In this document: positions 14,401-25,475 of the stretch, piece after piece
How the letters are laid out: each line of letters begins with the position of its first letter
Numbering within the stretch: the first letter of the stretch is position 1
DNA from: Echinococcus granulosus
Lineage: Eukaryota > Platyhelminthes > Cestoda > Cyclophyllidea > Taeniidae
NCBI RefSeq assembly: GCF_000524195.1
Contig: NW_020170392.1
Location: 1,196,152-1,260,151 of the forward strand
Reading direction: 5' to 3'
DNA length: 64,000 bases
Made by a program: the position numbers and the translations under genes
The notes under the pieces: model-generated
Databases searched by the model: none
Seen by the model: the letters and a program-made list of their open reading frames with translations, nothing else
What the model was told of the DNA's origin: nothing

Positions 14401-17400
14401 TGGTAGTTTTGCCCACCCCACCGCTTTGCGAAAGACGGGCTGCGGAAGGCGGAGGGTCTGCTTCGGGTGTGGAGGTACTCCACAGCGAGATGCAGCGCTC
14501 GAAACGCGCCCGCATTCCAGCCTCACGGCCCTTAGTATGGTCGGTCTTGGCAGTCTCCGCAAAAATGAAGTAGTTATGGTTGGGGTCAAGCGCCAACTCC
14601 TCCACGTCGGTGCGCTTCTGGGTGCTACTTGCAGCGGTAGCATTGGCAGTGGCGGTCTCGGTGGTTGAACTCTGCTCCGCGTCTGAATCCTTATCCTCCT
14701 CAGACTGGTAAACCGCTGTGCCCTAAACAGGGCAACAAAGTGACAGCGTTAATTTCAAGAATCTTTTGTTCAATAAAAACACATTTGAAAGCTCATAAAA
14801 TTTTGCCTTACTTCCATAGCATTAATGTAAATTTTGTGCTTGAGGCTAAAGCTTTTGCTGGCTTCTACGTAATTACGGCAATCTAATTTTTCCATCTTAA
14901 CGGGGATGTTTGTGTACCATACACTGGTCACGACGATCTAGCAAGAAGTGATTGGATCAATACAATTGTTTTTCTAAAAAGAAATGGAATTTTTCCCATA
15001 ATATGAAAAAACACATAAATTAGGCTTCAGCATTTTGGTTTAAATAAGTGCAATACTTTAATTGTTTTAACCCTCTATTTTGGCAACAGAACACTTAGGT
15101 TCTCACCACTGTACATCCGCCTGGTGGGCCGGTCTTCGGACCTTGTTAGTAGCCATCAAAACTGCTGTGCATCCATCGTACATATTTTGCCCGAGTATTA
15201 TGTCTTCTTGCTGCTTCATAGAAATGCAATAGATTCATCTTTGTTTTCCAGTGATATCATTTCTTAATTGAATGAAATGGCTTTAAAATATTATGCACTA
15301 ATGAGGATTTAAATAATTATTTTCGATTTAGGACTACTTAATGAGAATCTATATGGGGTTTTACAGGCTTGTGAAAAGTCGTGGTTGAGTTTACGGACAA
15401 TGAGCTCCTTTGACTCCTTTGTCATAGCAAAAATGGTGTAGCTCGGGTGCAAATGGTAGTTGTACTTTACTCAGACTGCTGCCAAATTCACGTGGGCCCC
15501 TAAACCGTCTCATCAACTATTGACAAAGCCTTGAAAAAATGCTGAGTATCCAGCTCTTGGGTCTCGGCTTTTGAGGCATTACGCATGTGTTTAAACTTTG
15601 TCATCCTTTTATTTTGAAAACTGTTCGTTCGATTAAGCATTGTGAATTTGATCTATGAATTCAAGAACTAGCTAAATCAGGGGCAAATACTGGAAACGAA
15701 GCGTCATGCATTTGACTCATACTGGCGGAGTTTGTGTTCCAGAAAGGGCATGAGCTTGGGACAAAACGCTGACTATTCAATGTATATTTTAGCAAAATAG
15801 AGTGTTTGCCCTTTTTAGAACAGTACAGCACAGAACAGCTTGCAGCCACTTTTTGAATGACTGATATGTCTTGTGCGAAAAAAAGGACAACGGAGAAGAA
15901 CAAAGAAGCAAACTACTGCATTCATCAAAGCAAAGACCGTGTAACCTAGTCCAGTCGGATCACACTGCAGGATTGATTTTAACCCCTTTTAATTCAAAAT
16001 TATATTGCCTTAATAGAAACCGAAAATTGAAATATGACTCTTAACCCCTATTCACAGTAGGGTATCAAAAGTGCCCTAACTTAGGTGAAGAAGTCGAGCT
16101 AAGCGACCTAATTGAGATAGATATGCTATTCGCAAATGATCACAAAACACACACCACTTGTTCGGTTTTTTGCACATAAAGTGTGTTTTGGCATGCCAAC
16201 CACTATGGAGGCAATATGAGATGAAATTTTGGAGAGTGAAATTTTAATACGACTATGCATGTGTTTGTGTACAACTCACCCGTTTAGTAATTTGTCATAC
16301 GTACAGGTAAGTAACTGCAGCATTCAATTTTGCAATTGTTTCAAACGACCATTCTTCATGTTACAATTGACGACCGATTGGTATTGTGTAAGCATGCAAT
16401 ACCAAGCTAATCCAGATTAGGCTTGAGTAGGCGATCGAGAAAACAGATAGCGTAATCCTAAGAGAATAGTGGCGATACCTTCATATTGCATTAGGAGTAA
16501 CTGACACACTTGACCGAGGGAGGGAGAGACAGATGATGGAAGTAATGCAGGGGTACAAATTAATAGTAGAAGGAAAGCGAAAAGCACCGAAGTGATGTTA
16601 TGCAGCCGGGCAGGTAAGTGGGTGGGGTGGAGGGCCTGATTAAATATTTATGTTGACGTTCCACCTGCCAGGACATAAACACACAAAAGGAAGATTTGTT
16701 TGCGCGGGACATGACCACCACAAGCCTCTGGCCACCACGTGGTGGTTAATGCTGATAGCGATTTTGCTGCCGCTGCTACTGCCGCCTATGGCAAATATTC
16801 ACCCCTAATGAGGCAGGATGAATGTGCACTTATGCCTCGCAGAAATGTACCCACTTCACCCGATATTCGCATACACAAGAAGTATTTGATTTTTACCAAC
16901 AGCCTCAAAGAGCTGTTGCCCCTTCGTTTCCTCTTAGCAGATTGATGGAATCATCGTAAGAACGACGACCATCCTGTAACAATAAAACGATTGAGGAAGG
17001 CAAATTTCCTCACTGTTACCTCCTCATATCAACGCGATTTGTGCTGATCCACATAATTACAGCCCACATCAACTGTAAATCATCTTAATTTATGTCCTCT
17101 AAAAGTGATTATCTGCTATGGAGTAAAATCAAATTATGTTCCGACGTACTTTTATGGACTTCAGAGCCGTTTCACACATTCCCTTGTGGAGATTTAATAG
17201 TGTTGTTTAACTGCGTGTTTAATTACGCGGACGTCTCAATCCTGTAAGTGGCATAGCCTTCTGGTCATGGTAGTAGCCCCTCAACTTTCCCACATTACAT
17301 TGACTTGCTTGGCACTTCAGAACGGACCTGCGACCTTACATTCCTTTCATTTTAAATCGTCATCTTATTTTATTTAGTCTCACGGTCCCTGATACTATTA

Positions 17401-20400
17401 AGTGGTGATATTAATACAAATTTCGTTTCAGGGGTGGTGGCTGCAAGAGATGTTTGCACAGATTTTAATCAAACGATTATGGACACTAGACTTGGCTACC
17501 CATTTAATAAACGCGGCGTTAAACAAATTCGTTAAAGTGACTTTTGCAGTTTACTGTATCATCAGATTTGGGGTAGCCTGTTGTAGGAGAGCCTTAGCCC
17601 CTCGAAAGGACAAGCCATCCACCACTAGGAGAGCTGGTTTTTTTAAAAATAACTAGCGAATCAGTTTCTTCTTCCGAAAAAAGTGTGTGAAATGCAACTT
17701 GATAGCTCTTTTGTCCTTCGTTTATACAAAATTAGTACTTCATGCCAATTTTCAGCATTTCAGTAGCACTTTCATTTCGGTGTTTTATCACAAAATAATA
17801 GCGGAAGTTGCTCTTATTTCTGTATCATTTTTGTGCGAGACGATTGGGAAGCTTCGTTTCCTGAGTTGGATTGTTCCATTTAAAAAAACTTCGGTAGAGG
17901 CTGGTCCGCCAGAGGAAATTCAGCTTAAAACGGCCGCTGTGAGGCCCCACTACCGGCAGGAAGGCGATTTGTGTTTACACGCAACGCGAAACGGAACAAT
18001 TTAATGGAATTGTTTTTATTAGGCGGGTAAACCACCATCAATCAAGGCTATGGGATATGTTACTTTTGCAACTCCTTAACAAGATAATTCTGGAACAGTC
18101 AATCTTGTTACGGCTTAGTAATTATGTTCAGGTTTGCTAATATGGATGCATCTGCTAGAGATGGCTGGGAGTTACTTATCTAAACCTGAATTTCTCCACC
18201 TCAAAGGCCCCTACGATGAAGAGGGTCTTTCCCAAAGATGCAGTTGGCGCTATTGTCTTTTGATCAACTTCCCCAACATCTGTCTTTTGTCTACCACATG
18301 GTCACAAGACACGAGGAATTGGTGGTTGGTATTTCAAGAGTTATAAGTTAATTTACCAGATCTTTAAAACGTGGTCTATCAATTCTCAAAGGTTTTAGAA
18401 GACCTACTTACCTCTTATCTTAAAGTTTTTAGGCTCGAAACAATGGTAGATAAGATTGTTCATCGACACAAATGACTGGCCTTTTGCAGGCGCTCTAATT
18501 GTCTCCTGCTGATCATCCCTATTCTGTTTATTCTGCTAGCACCTCGAAACGTATGTCCACTTAGCTCATTGCGAACTCAGGTGGAAAAAGCTCCTCAGGA
18601 AGTAAATGTTTGAGCAAATCACGGCATTGAGTTCATGTTACGCATATTTGCATGGATAGTCAATTTTCGGCATGACATGTAGGGTGTTTACTTGTGTTCG
18701 AGAAAGCAGATTATCTGCAGCAAGACTCCAGTTGATTACACTAATAAGAGATTGTGAAGCATAACCCTGCACCATTCGGTGTTTTAATGCATGAAGGGGC
18801 AACTATCAGTGAATAATTCATTGGCCGGAAACCGAGCAGCTAATATAACGGTCTTATCATATCTCATGGATTGTAACTTATTACCTGAAAAATGTTGACG
18901 GAATTCGAACTGGCTGTGACTTTAAGTCTCTTTTTGATCAAGCTTGAGAGGGCGGATTAACTATTCATTTGAGCTGATGCTTGATCAAGTGGGAGACGAG
19001 AGTATCAGGCCGAGTCAACTCAATAAAGCTAGCCATCTAGGCATTCTGGGAGCGACCGTAATCGCCTCAATCAATAGGTCCTGATGAATAATGCAGAATA
19101 AAGTGGATGCAATCCCACGACCAGCTTATTATCTGGGCATGGGTCAGGGTCAGAATTTTCCAGCCTCCTTGATAAGTAATAAACATTGCGTATCCATATG
19201 GATTTCCAGTGAACTTTTCTCCCACAAATCTTCTTAGCTTTATTTTTTCATGCTCTTTGCAATGGCTCCTTTTTTGAAGACTGACTTAGGAATTTTGAAT
19301 TATTTTGCTGCAGTTTAGCGCCACCCATAGTTTACCACCCACTGTAAACGACTTATAGGTATTCATTCATGAAATTTATTTTCTCTTAAATAAAGAGAAA
19401 AAACATTTTGTTTGAGCTCTGTGCCTTTATGATCACCTTGGAGGATAATAAGACCTGTTGAATAAGACTTACGACTTATTGCCAAACCATATAATGACTA
19501 ACATTTTCCAAACTTTGAGGCATCTTTTACCAGCAATTTGTTTGGTTTATTCATTAAAGGTGTCAAAAACAATTTATTGAGTTTAAACAGAAACAAGCCT
19601 TGAATGAACTCATGACTCTTGGGTACGCTAACCTCCGACTCTAACGAGGACTTGAAGTAGTTCTCCTGGAAAACACGGCTTATAAAGGTGTAGACCACGG
19701 TTTCAATTTTACACAAACCCCTGTACCACTCATTAAATAGGGCTTCTCCTATAGCCCTTCATATTTGCACTAGTCATGTCCTGCATGAGATGCCTATTTA
19801 GGAACACACGGTATTTACTTCAACAATGGGATGGATTTAGGAGATAAACGAATGATGATATCTCCCCTGCATATCTCTCACTATTCATGAGCAATTGGAT
19901 GCAAGTCCTGCAAGATTTTAGCTACTCCAGAAAATCTTGCTTTAGTGCTACACTAAGAACTCGGGCCAATGGGCAATGATTTGCCAACGATGTAAATCCA
20001 AGCTGTAAAGGTTGCGACATCGAAGTTGAATACTTGTTCCACCAGTCGCCAGGCATATATGCATTACGTGAATTATGACGACAAGCGGCGTTCAGGAGTA
20101 CGGTATTCGAGGAAGTAAAAATAACGAACAGACCTCTTCGAGAGCAGCCTCCAAAATGTCGTTCTTCTTGACGCAACCCCAACTGGAAATACCGAAGGCG
20201 AGCATTCGATTGCCACCGTATGCATCCGTATAATCCCTCACAGCCTCACCAGCAAGTTTCATGATTCCCAGTTGGAACCCTCCTGTCACTATCCAACAAC
20301 CTAAATGTAAGGGAAAAACACATTTATGTCCAGTTTTGGGGGTTTTTTAACCAAGCGTCCTTTCTTAAGTCATTGAATAGCCTATTCGAGCAGGAGGATG

Positions 20401-23400
20401 ATGAAGAATATTATTCCGCACTGGAAAGTGTAATGTTTTATGTTGACTGCATCATCTTGCACCTAATATGATCTGTATAAATCACCGCTTTATGCTCCGC
20501 AATTTTCCTCGGTCTTAGTTTTATGGAGTGTCGTGAGATATCATCTGTAGGATGGAGCCAAGTAGTTCAACACATGCCAAGTGCACAAATGGACTTTGGG
20601 GCGCTAACACCCAGGAGCACATTTTTGCGGAATGTTTGAAATAGTTTTGCGTGTGTTCTTGGTGATAAAACTCCCACCCTAGTCACTATAAATAAGATTT
20701 ATTTATTTTTAGAATTCCAGGAATATCACTTAAGTTTTGCAACAGCCCATTCACTTATTTCTTGAGTGAAATGCTCAAAAAAACGATTCACTATCTAATA
20801 CAGGGTATCAGCTTAACATTCGGCTCATAGTCACGGAAAGTACACTTTGATGAAGATATTTTCTTTTAAAAAATAGTTGTTATGCCTACATGGCATTCGT
20901 ACCACGAAGTGATTGTTATTTTCCCTAAGAAAATGCCTAAAAGTCGCTCTGTGCAGAGTCCCTACGAAAAATTAAACAGTCTCGATTAAAGTGAGTCAGT
21001 AAACAATTGTAAATGAAGCACTCATTAAAGACCTTTAACCTAGATCGCTACACTTCAGCGAAGTAGGCTATATATCCTACAACTTCACGGCTGCAGTTAG
21101 TTCCTCTTTTCCGAGATAGCCAACGGCAATTTCGATGCTGCGTCTACGAAGAAGTCGTTTGCGTGGCTTTCACAATTATCAATCACGCACAATAAAATTC
21201 CTTTCCAAATAAATGTGTATAAACAAAGTCCTCAAAGGACTCAAAAATAATTCTCTGTGGAAAGTGCGCAAATGTTTCTACTGTTTAATTTAAGGTGTAT
21301 TTTGGAACGCTTTCACGAGCGATCTGAATTAATTTTTGACCGAAATGGAACTAGCCTTAATGGCTATTTTCTGCTCGAGCCGTGTGAAACACAGGTTTGC
21401 ATGCTGTCTGTGGCAAATTAATGCTACTACGGACATAATCTCGGTGCGATTTTTTCCACTCTTTGTAACTGGACTTTTGCAGGATGAAAAATGACATTTT
21501 TTTGTCACGGAGTGTAAATAAGACTTACTGCAGCGGATAAGTACCATTAATATCTTGTGAAACAAAAATGATCTCTATTTAAATATTGTAATATACTTGC
21601 AACATAAATGTTGCATGAAACATTTTTAACATAAAGGGAAAAATAAATGACGCACCACTATCGGCAGCTTTCCAGAGACCCTTTTTGAAAATCATTTTGA
21701 GTTTTCTCTTCTTCTCAAAATCAGTTCCAAAAACTGTTATGATGAGAGTGGGTGGTTTTAGGCTCCACCGGCGTTGTAAAAGATCCCTGATTGCACTGTC
21801 CGACATGCTTGACGACAGTTTGGCAAACTATAAATGCAAAGCTGATCAAAGTCAGGTCAAACCCATTTTTTGTAGGTTAACAAATCAAAATGTGTAATAC
21901 AGCAAAGTAGGGCCCTCAAATTAAATATCTCTGCTTTTGTGTTCTTTAAAACCTTCATTCTGGAGTATTCTTCCTTACTTACGAATTGCTATTAAGCACT
22001 TGGAATTTCCCTACCGAAATAACCACTTCATACTCTTTAAAATAAGCCCCAAAGAATCGACCGTATGGGTCTGCAAATATCTTGTAAGAAGGGAAAAGAA
22101 ACTACAAATGGTAAAAAGTGCCTTGTAAAAAATACTACGTTTGATAAGCTCTTTCGTTTAATTCGGCAAAGTAATCCAATTCGCAGTAACGGAGGTGAAT
22201 GAAAACATGCGAATATTTATGTAATTTTAGTTGTGCTGATGGGAAGAACACTGCGACTGCATTTTTATAGCTTTCACTAGCCTCAAATAAAAACCGCATA
22301 CGTGTAACATAAAGCCATGAGGCGACAACACCTGCTTTTTACAAAAAGCCTCTCTACAATTGTTTTAAATAACAAGAAGAAGCTTTTGCTTTATTTACTT
22401 AAACTTCCCCATCCACTACTCCACCTTAAATCATTTCAGTTAATGAAGGGATGAGAAAGGAAGAGAAGGGAGAGCATTTTAGGTGGCAAAAATTAACAAT
22501 TCATAATTTCGAAAATTTCTTTTTCTCTAATTTAACAGCATTTTATCTTGGATTGCTTCTGTCGCGTGAGGAAACGATGTTAAAAGGAAGTCGACCGCGT
22601 GATTTATGCACGACTCACTGTGAGACAACAGTAAAAAATACAAATTGTATCAAATTGTTGCGAAAGTTGTTCTTTGCATCTTTGTTTCAACTATCATTTT
22701 AATTGATCCTCCGGTTGAAAAGCTCCTTGTAAATATGAAAAGTAACAGAAGGTCACACAGATGGGTTTGTATCTTTAATTCCACTTCTTGGATCAGATAA
22801 CTTTAAACTACTGTTCCTACCACTTTTTTAAAAACTCTAGTGCAAAATAAGTTTGGATATTCTTGGTGGATTTTATACCAAATAAATATAAGTATTCAAT
22901 TAATAAATGGTTTAAAGTTTTCACTCCCTAAAACAGCTGGACCTAATTAGAACCAATTTTAGGCATAATGTCACATAATACATCACAAAATATCAGAAAA
23001 AAGCATAAAATTGGAGGTCCTTGATACTGGAATCCTCATAAGGGTAATTTGCTCCTGCTTAATTAACAACTTATTTTAAACTATGCATGCACTTGCCAAA
23101 AAATTACTAATGACAGTTAACACGCTGAATTACAAAAACAGTGGAAAATAAACACAAATCGAAAGGACGATTTTTTTGGAAATGACGAATCTTAGCAACT
23201 ATTTACATATAGTATGAGGGATATGCAAGCATTATTGGAGAAGAAAACATCCAATGTTTTGACTCACTCTTGCAGTTTGATTTAATCCAGTGAACTCAAT
23301 TTCCCCGTGGAAACGATGGACTTGCGAGGGTCTTCGAATGGATGCACTGGGCAGCAATGCGTGCGGTGAGTGCGCTGTGCTGGCGGAAGATTCATTGACA

Positions 23401-23492
23401 GTAGACCCAACTCGACTTTGCCGATGTTGGATCGTTGACATCTGCCTTAGCAGGGAGCCACCTACGCCACCACCTCCACCTGAATCTGTCAT
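2129..23492 (-). CDS. TRPM cation channel, TRPM2/TRPM8-like (N-terminal two thirds, 3' end outside window)
   Basis: Multi-exon gene read right to left. Exons (minus strand): 23492-23268, 21827-21656, 20300-20134, 14722-14099, 13107-13001, 12866-12688, 11353-11238, 11190-11041, 10215-10086, 7451-7251, 7062-6691, 5688-5263, 4758-4646, 4390-4290, 4093-3868, 3130-3035, 2956-2880, 2416-2342, 2257-2129. All junctions keep reading phase except 2880 to 2416, where one base is unaccounted for. About 1,229 residues are covered: melastatin homology regions (about residues 65-620), a long low-complexity insert (about 623-955), the pre-S1 helical region (about 956-1135), and S1/S2. Family signatures include the TGG near the start of MHR1, GTSGAADVIAFG, LNRADIAREKIF, GDFYHPLYL, ELLIWSVL and NECYREDEHRAQ. 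The last three match TRPM2 better than TRPM3 or TRPM7. TRPM channels are tetrameric Ca2+-permeable membrane channels; flatworm members include the praziquantel target. S3-S6, the TRP helix and any NUDT9-like tail were not found here. Confidence 0.9.
2880..2956 (-). CDS. TRPM exon 17 (pre-S1 linker)
   Basis: Encodes an acidic, hydrophilic linker (ESNDSTEQKDEELSEDVESR). The acceptor CTTATAG is in phase 0. The GTCAGT donor leaves phase 2, which does not fit the next exon. Either the donor lies further on (ACT|GTAGCA, phase 0) or a tiny exon was missed. Confidence 0.6.
3035..3130 (-). CDS. TRPM exon 16 (pre-S1)
   Basis: Encodes MMFGLMFGLTMPLFIPKVLL and YEPEDKQSEAGE. It is the hydrophobic pre-S1 stretch of TRPM2-like channels, followed by an acidic linker. 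Strong TTTCTAG acceptor and GTGAGT donor; phase 0 at both ends. Confidence 0.82.
3868..4093 (-). CDS. TRPM exon 15 (MHR4)
   Basis: Encodes FQEKAEGVLNECYREDEHRA, then IKFMAHPCCQDFLTNTWKGN and LSSKNSMFR. These are the hallmark ECYRKDExxAxxLL, FxxHxxxQxxLTxxWxGxLS and N-x-x-W/F-R motifs just before S1. Donor GTGCGT, phase 0. Confidence 0.92.
4290..4390 (-). CDS. TRPM exon 14 (pre-S1 helix)
   Basis: Encodes EPIAAALLASILLSALSNKT and DDFTDKEDYKNYS. It matches the family segment where the channel reads xxIAAALxxSKxLKxLxxEExD. Donor GTATGT, phase 2. Confidence 0.87.
4646..4758 (-). CDS. TRPM exon 13 (pre-S1 helix)
   Basis: Reads DRPARELLIWSVLVGKLRMS followed by ELFWTMEK. It is the counterpart of DPIRDLLIWAIVQNRRELA in TRPM2. 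Acceptor TTCATTTAG is preferred over two AGs a few bases on. Phase 1 in, 0 out at GTATGC. Confidence 0.88.
5263..5688 (-). CDS. TRPM exon 12 (linker, acidic run)
   Basis: Encodes about 142 residues. It has a Gln/Ser stretch, a run of Asp/Glu (EDEEDEEEEDEE), the basic segment GGNLKRRFIEALRRRTSK, and an Ala/Gly-rich tail. It is probably disordered and cytosolic. Acceptor CAAGTAG and donor GTGAGG keep phase. Confidence 0.68.
6691..7062 (-). CDS. TRPM exon 11 (linker)
   Basis: Encodes about 124 residues of low-complexity, Ser/Thr- and Glu-rich linker ending in VKRSRFAVTHIGL. There is no known domain. The phase-1 junctions on both sides fit exons 10 and 12, which is the main reason for including it. 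Confidence 0.68.
7251..7451 (-). CDS. TRPM exon 10 (start of divergent linker)
   Basis: Encodes a basic start, a run of seven glycines, then HKFKAISICPNVLGLHEPVS. Phases match on both sides (1 in, 1 out; GTAAGA donor). I see no counterpart in human TRPMs; it begins a flatworm-specific linker before the pre-S1 helices. The 2.6 kb intron upstream (7452-10085) holds no recognised TRPM exon. Confidence 0.7.
8959..9258 (+). CDS. Candidate antisense exon inside TRPM intron 9 (unknown)
   Basis: An open stretch of 100 codons on the strand opposite TRPM, bounded by TTCTGCAG on the left and ACCG|GTAAGC on the right. The translation (for example NNAPKLLTG at the donor) is hydrophilic and matches no family I know. 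It could be an exon of a nested gene or chance. Confidence 0.18.
10086..10215 (-). CDS. TRPM exon 9 (MHR3/4)
   Basis: Encodes VTLRDVGKVIKSLVGDFYHP then LYLSKEFQQKL. It closely resembles the TRPM2 segment around VLRELLGDFTQPLYP and is the clearest subfamily clue in the gene. Phase 0 in, phase 1 out at GTGAGA. Confidence 0.88.
11041..11190 (-). CDS. TRPM exon 8 (MHR3)
   Basis: Reads YQALMGDRHDFVKIFLEQGF and SLEEFLTVYMLERLYTDQ. This is the TRPM ALxxDRxxFVKLFLENG..LxxFLT.xxLExLY block. The donor could be ATG|GTAGGT or four bases further on; phase favours the first. Confidence 0.9.
11238..11353 (-). CDS. TRPM exon 7 (MHR3 ankyrin-like)
   Basis: Contains PPDQLNLEQLEITLTLNRAD followed by IAREKIFLENKRWK. 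This is the family's LxLAxxWNRxDIARxxIF motif, with Trp replaced by Leu. It enters in phase 1 after CATTGCAG and exits in phase 0 at GTGATT. Confidence 0.9.
12688..12866 (-). CDS. TRPM exon 6 (MHR2 helices)
   Basis: Encodes FLREMHPDYYNFAEEVSMLA and a segment ending SDLDGYMISSLLASG. This matches the block in which FREGxxGxxDVDxAILxALLKA occurs in human paralogues. Donor is GTAGGA, phase 1. The second half has more Asp and Glu than usual. Confidence 0.85.
13001..13107 (-). CDS. TRPM exon 5 (GSGGAAD block)
   Basis: Begins GTSGAADVIAFGLEAATKME, directly continuing the PMVVAK of exon 4. It corresponds to the nearly invariant GSGRAADxxA of TRPM, with the first Ser and the Arg altered. Phase 0 in, phase 2 out at a GTCAGT donor. 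Confidence 0.88.
14099..14722 (-). CDS. TRPM exon 4 (MHR1/2 with low-complexity insert)
   Basis: A large 208-codon exon. An acidic Ser/Thr/Ala-rich start leads to LDPNHNYFIFAET, matching the conserved SHFILxDDG strand of TRPM. Next comes an insert of about 100 residues rich in Ser, Gly and Lys (including GGGGGNN), then IPMCGLVIGGDRFTLRQVY and QCPMVVAK, matching the IPxVxLxxxGG and PxVVVxGSG strands. The insert lies in a loop that is short in vertebrate TRPMs. Confidence 0.88.
14723..20133 (-). other. TRPM intron 3, 5.4 kb
   Basis: Non-coding for TRPM; phases of the flanking exons join directly. It contains one solo LTR (15058-15225). A few open stretches, such as the plus-strand ORF at 17687-18004, show no family signature and are treated as chance. 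Confidence 0.5.
15058..15225 (+). repeat. Solo LTR of the TRIM family
   Basis: Matches the LTR from the GTTTTAACC block through GCCGGTC and ATTATGTCTTCTT. The last bases have diverged. It lies in TRPM intron 3. No internal region is adjacent, as expected after recombination between LTRs. Confidence 0.65.
20134..20300 (-). CDS. TRPM exon 3 (MHR1)
   Basis: Continues with WIVTGGFQLGIMKLAGEAVR and then MLAFGISSWGCVKKNDIL. These are equivalent to the WIxTGGxxxGVMKxVGEAVRD and TIGxAxWGxV blocks of TRPM2. It enters in phase 1 and leaves in phase 0 at a weak GTCTGT donor. The following intron is about 5.4 kb, the longest in the gene. Confidence 0.88.
21656..21827 (-). CDS. TRPM exon 2 (MHR1)
   Basis: Reads FAKLSSSMSDSAIRDLLQRR, then WSLKPPTLIITVFGT and LKMIFKKGLWKAADSG. 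This is the TRPM motif in which a Trp-containing helix is followed by PPxLxxxVxG and a K-rich FxKGLxKAA segment. It is bounded by a TTATAG acceptor (phase 0) and a GTGCGT donor (phase 1). Confidence 0.88.
23268..23492 (-). CDS. TRPM exon 1
   Basis: The start ATG is at 23492. It is followed by a Gly-rich stretch, a Ser/Thr-rich leader and FHGEIEFTGLNQTAR, the conserved lead-in to TRPM MHR1. It ends at a GTGAGT donor in phase 0. The frame stays open upstream to a possible acceptor (TAG near 23524), so an earlier non-ATG part from an upstream exon cannot be excluded. Confidence 0.75.
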
Positions 23493-23653
23493 TATTTCTT
23501 TTAAGTATCTGCTTCTAGGATCCTATTTGTTTTGCTACTCTGAAGCATAAGTCATGAATGAGTTCTTTGATTTCTCCTTGCTCACCGTAATACCAACAGA
23601 TGACTTTTCGGCGTCCTAATTGCATCGTTGTAGCGCAACCATCTCTCTCTTCT

Positions 23654-23741
23654 ATTGGCTTTGCTTGTGGCCAATCAACACAGAAAAGATCGAAAACAGC
23701 CAATGACTTTTTAATCTAACCACACCCATTGTTTTGATTGG
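23654..23741 (-). promoter_or_regulatory. CCAAT-box cluster, candidate TRPM promoter
   Basis: Four CCAAT boxes lie within 90 bases (ATTGG at 23654 and 23737, CCAAT at 23671 and 23700), about 160-250 bases upstream of the TRPM start codon. CCAAT boxes bind NF-Y and typically sit in this range of promoters. No clear TATA box was found. Confidence 0.4.
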
Positions 23742-24454
23742 CTGCCAAAGGGAAACTGATTAGGGATTTCCGTTCAGTGATCATTTGTAAATTGCTACTC
23801 TACTGTGATGAGTGCGCTTAAGTAAGCACAGGAACTTTAAAAAAGAACCATAATAGTGATACGCATAAAAGTATCTTTTGAAAGGAAAGGAAACTTAAAA
23901 GAATGCGTTCTTGAATGAACTATAAACCAGATCATGTTTGCAAAGTTCTCGTTTTTTCACACCTTAATATTATTTTTGTCCGCCTTTAGTATTTTAGCAT
24001 GTTTCTGCAATAATTTGTGGTACCTCTCTAGTGCTCCGTAGTCAATGCTTTTTTTGCGGAGCAAGGTGAGGGTAAATGTCGAATAGGGAAAGAAAACAAG
24101 TCAAACTATATCATACATGGTAAAATTCAAAGAAGTGCATTTCAAAATGATTTATTTCATCGTTGCGACTAAGAGGCAGTCTTTTTTTATAAATCATTAC
24201 ATGATATTATGAAGTTTTGCGAAAATAAATACTACCTTCAATAAATGCCTCAAAATCAAAATAGAGAAGCCAAATGGGAAAGTCTACTTCAAACTAACAG
24301 TTAAATGTGTAAAAAGGTTAAAATGATCCAAAGTAAAGCAAGTAGCACCGCATTTTTAAAGGCGATAAATGTAATAACCTAAATTTCACCAAATAATTAG
24401 TTTGGTACACTAAGAAAATTGGTCTTTGATGACAAAGGGGTCCTTTCACTTTAC

Positions 24455-25475
24455 TGCAACACGTTGTTTGTTTGTTTAACTCTTGATTTTATCAAAGGTG
24501 CTCCGGCATTACACTTTTATCGGGTGAGCTGGCCCCTGGGGTATGTCAGTATCCCTTAAGCTCTGCCCTGCGTCGGTAATGCATATTCTACTCGAATATT
24601 GCATCTTCTTTTGTTGTCAGGGCAGTCTCGTGCCACTAAGTTAGTGGCAGCGGAAAGTGAACCCGATCTTAAAGAATAAGCAGCCTAGCTTTTTCTATGA
24701 GTGATGGAACTTATCAAAAGGGAAAAGTTGCATGTGCTGAATGTGAGAGAATCTGTGGCAATCTCCAACAGAAGGACTAAAACTGTCCTGTACCTCCGAC
24801 AACTAACCAGGTCCTGTATTCTGCAGGAAAACTATGAACATCTGAAGCTGTATTAGTCGAGAGTCATCTGTTAAAGCTCCTTACGGAGCTGCCTACTGTA
24901 CCTGTGTGCAGATATCAATTATGTAATCATGCGGTAACTCCTCCACTTCTATACAGCTGGGTAGAACCCAAATAACCTGATATAGCTAGGCAGCTCTAAG
25001 ATGAGAATAAAGTACTAAGAAGGAGGAGACGCGCAACCCTATCCCCATAGGGTTGCGCCAGTGTTTTGTGGCGGTGATTATAGACAAACTAATGGCTAGC
25101 TCATTCCCTCTTTCCCAAGTACATTTCTCATACAGGACAAAACTCAAAACCCAGTAAAAGTGCCAAGAGGAATAAGTGACGTTGCGGTCAAGTTTTTTCC
25201 AATTGAATGGAAATTCGATGGTTGGTGCGGTTGGTTCGCAAATGTTTTCCTCTACTGCACCTACTATATTACAATGGCTAGCGAGAGATGCTGACGGGGA
25301 AGAACCAGACTGGGCCCTCAAAGGACGAGAGGGACTACGTAATACGTAGGTTGTTTAGCTCTTGGTTTTGGTAATGGGTCACTCTGGATCCCCACCACTG
25401 TACCTTCGTCGGGCGGGCTGGCCTCCGGACCATGCCAGTAGCCCCAGCCTTACTGCATTTCCACACTACATACAT
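24455..25475 (+). mobile_element. TRIM-like LTR element, copy A
   Basis: Two related terminal repeats (24455-24638 and 25339-25475, the second truncated) flank about 700 bases without a long ORF. In this orientation the 5' LTR is followed by TTAGTGGCAGCGGAAAG, a decayed form of the primer-binding site TTGGTGGCAAGGGAAAA seen in copy C. It shares its interior with copies B, C and D. The internal part carries a perfect 12-bp hairpin that copies B and C lack. No gag or pol was seen. Confidence 0.75.
25031..25058. repeat. Perfect 12-bp inverted repeat (hairpin) in TRIM copy A
   Basis: GCGCAACCCTAT, a CCCC loop, then ATAGGGTTGCGC: a fully paired 12-bp stem. The equivalent position in copies B and C is not palindromic. 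Confidence 0.85.

Noticed and set aside
19922..20182. Minus-strand ORF continuing past TRPM exon 3
   Set aside because: Frame differs from the TRPM frame; exon 3 joins exon 4 in phase at the GTCTGT donor, and the translation has no TRPM features.
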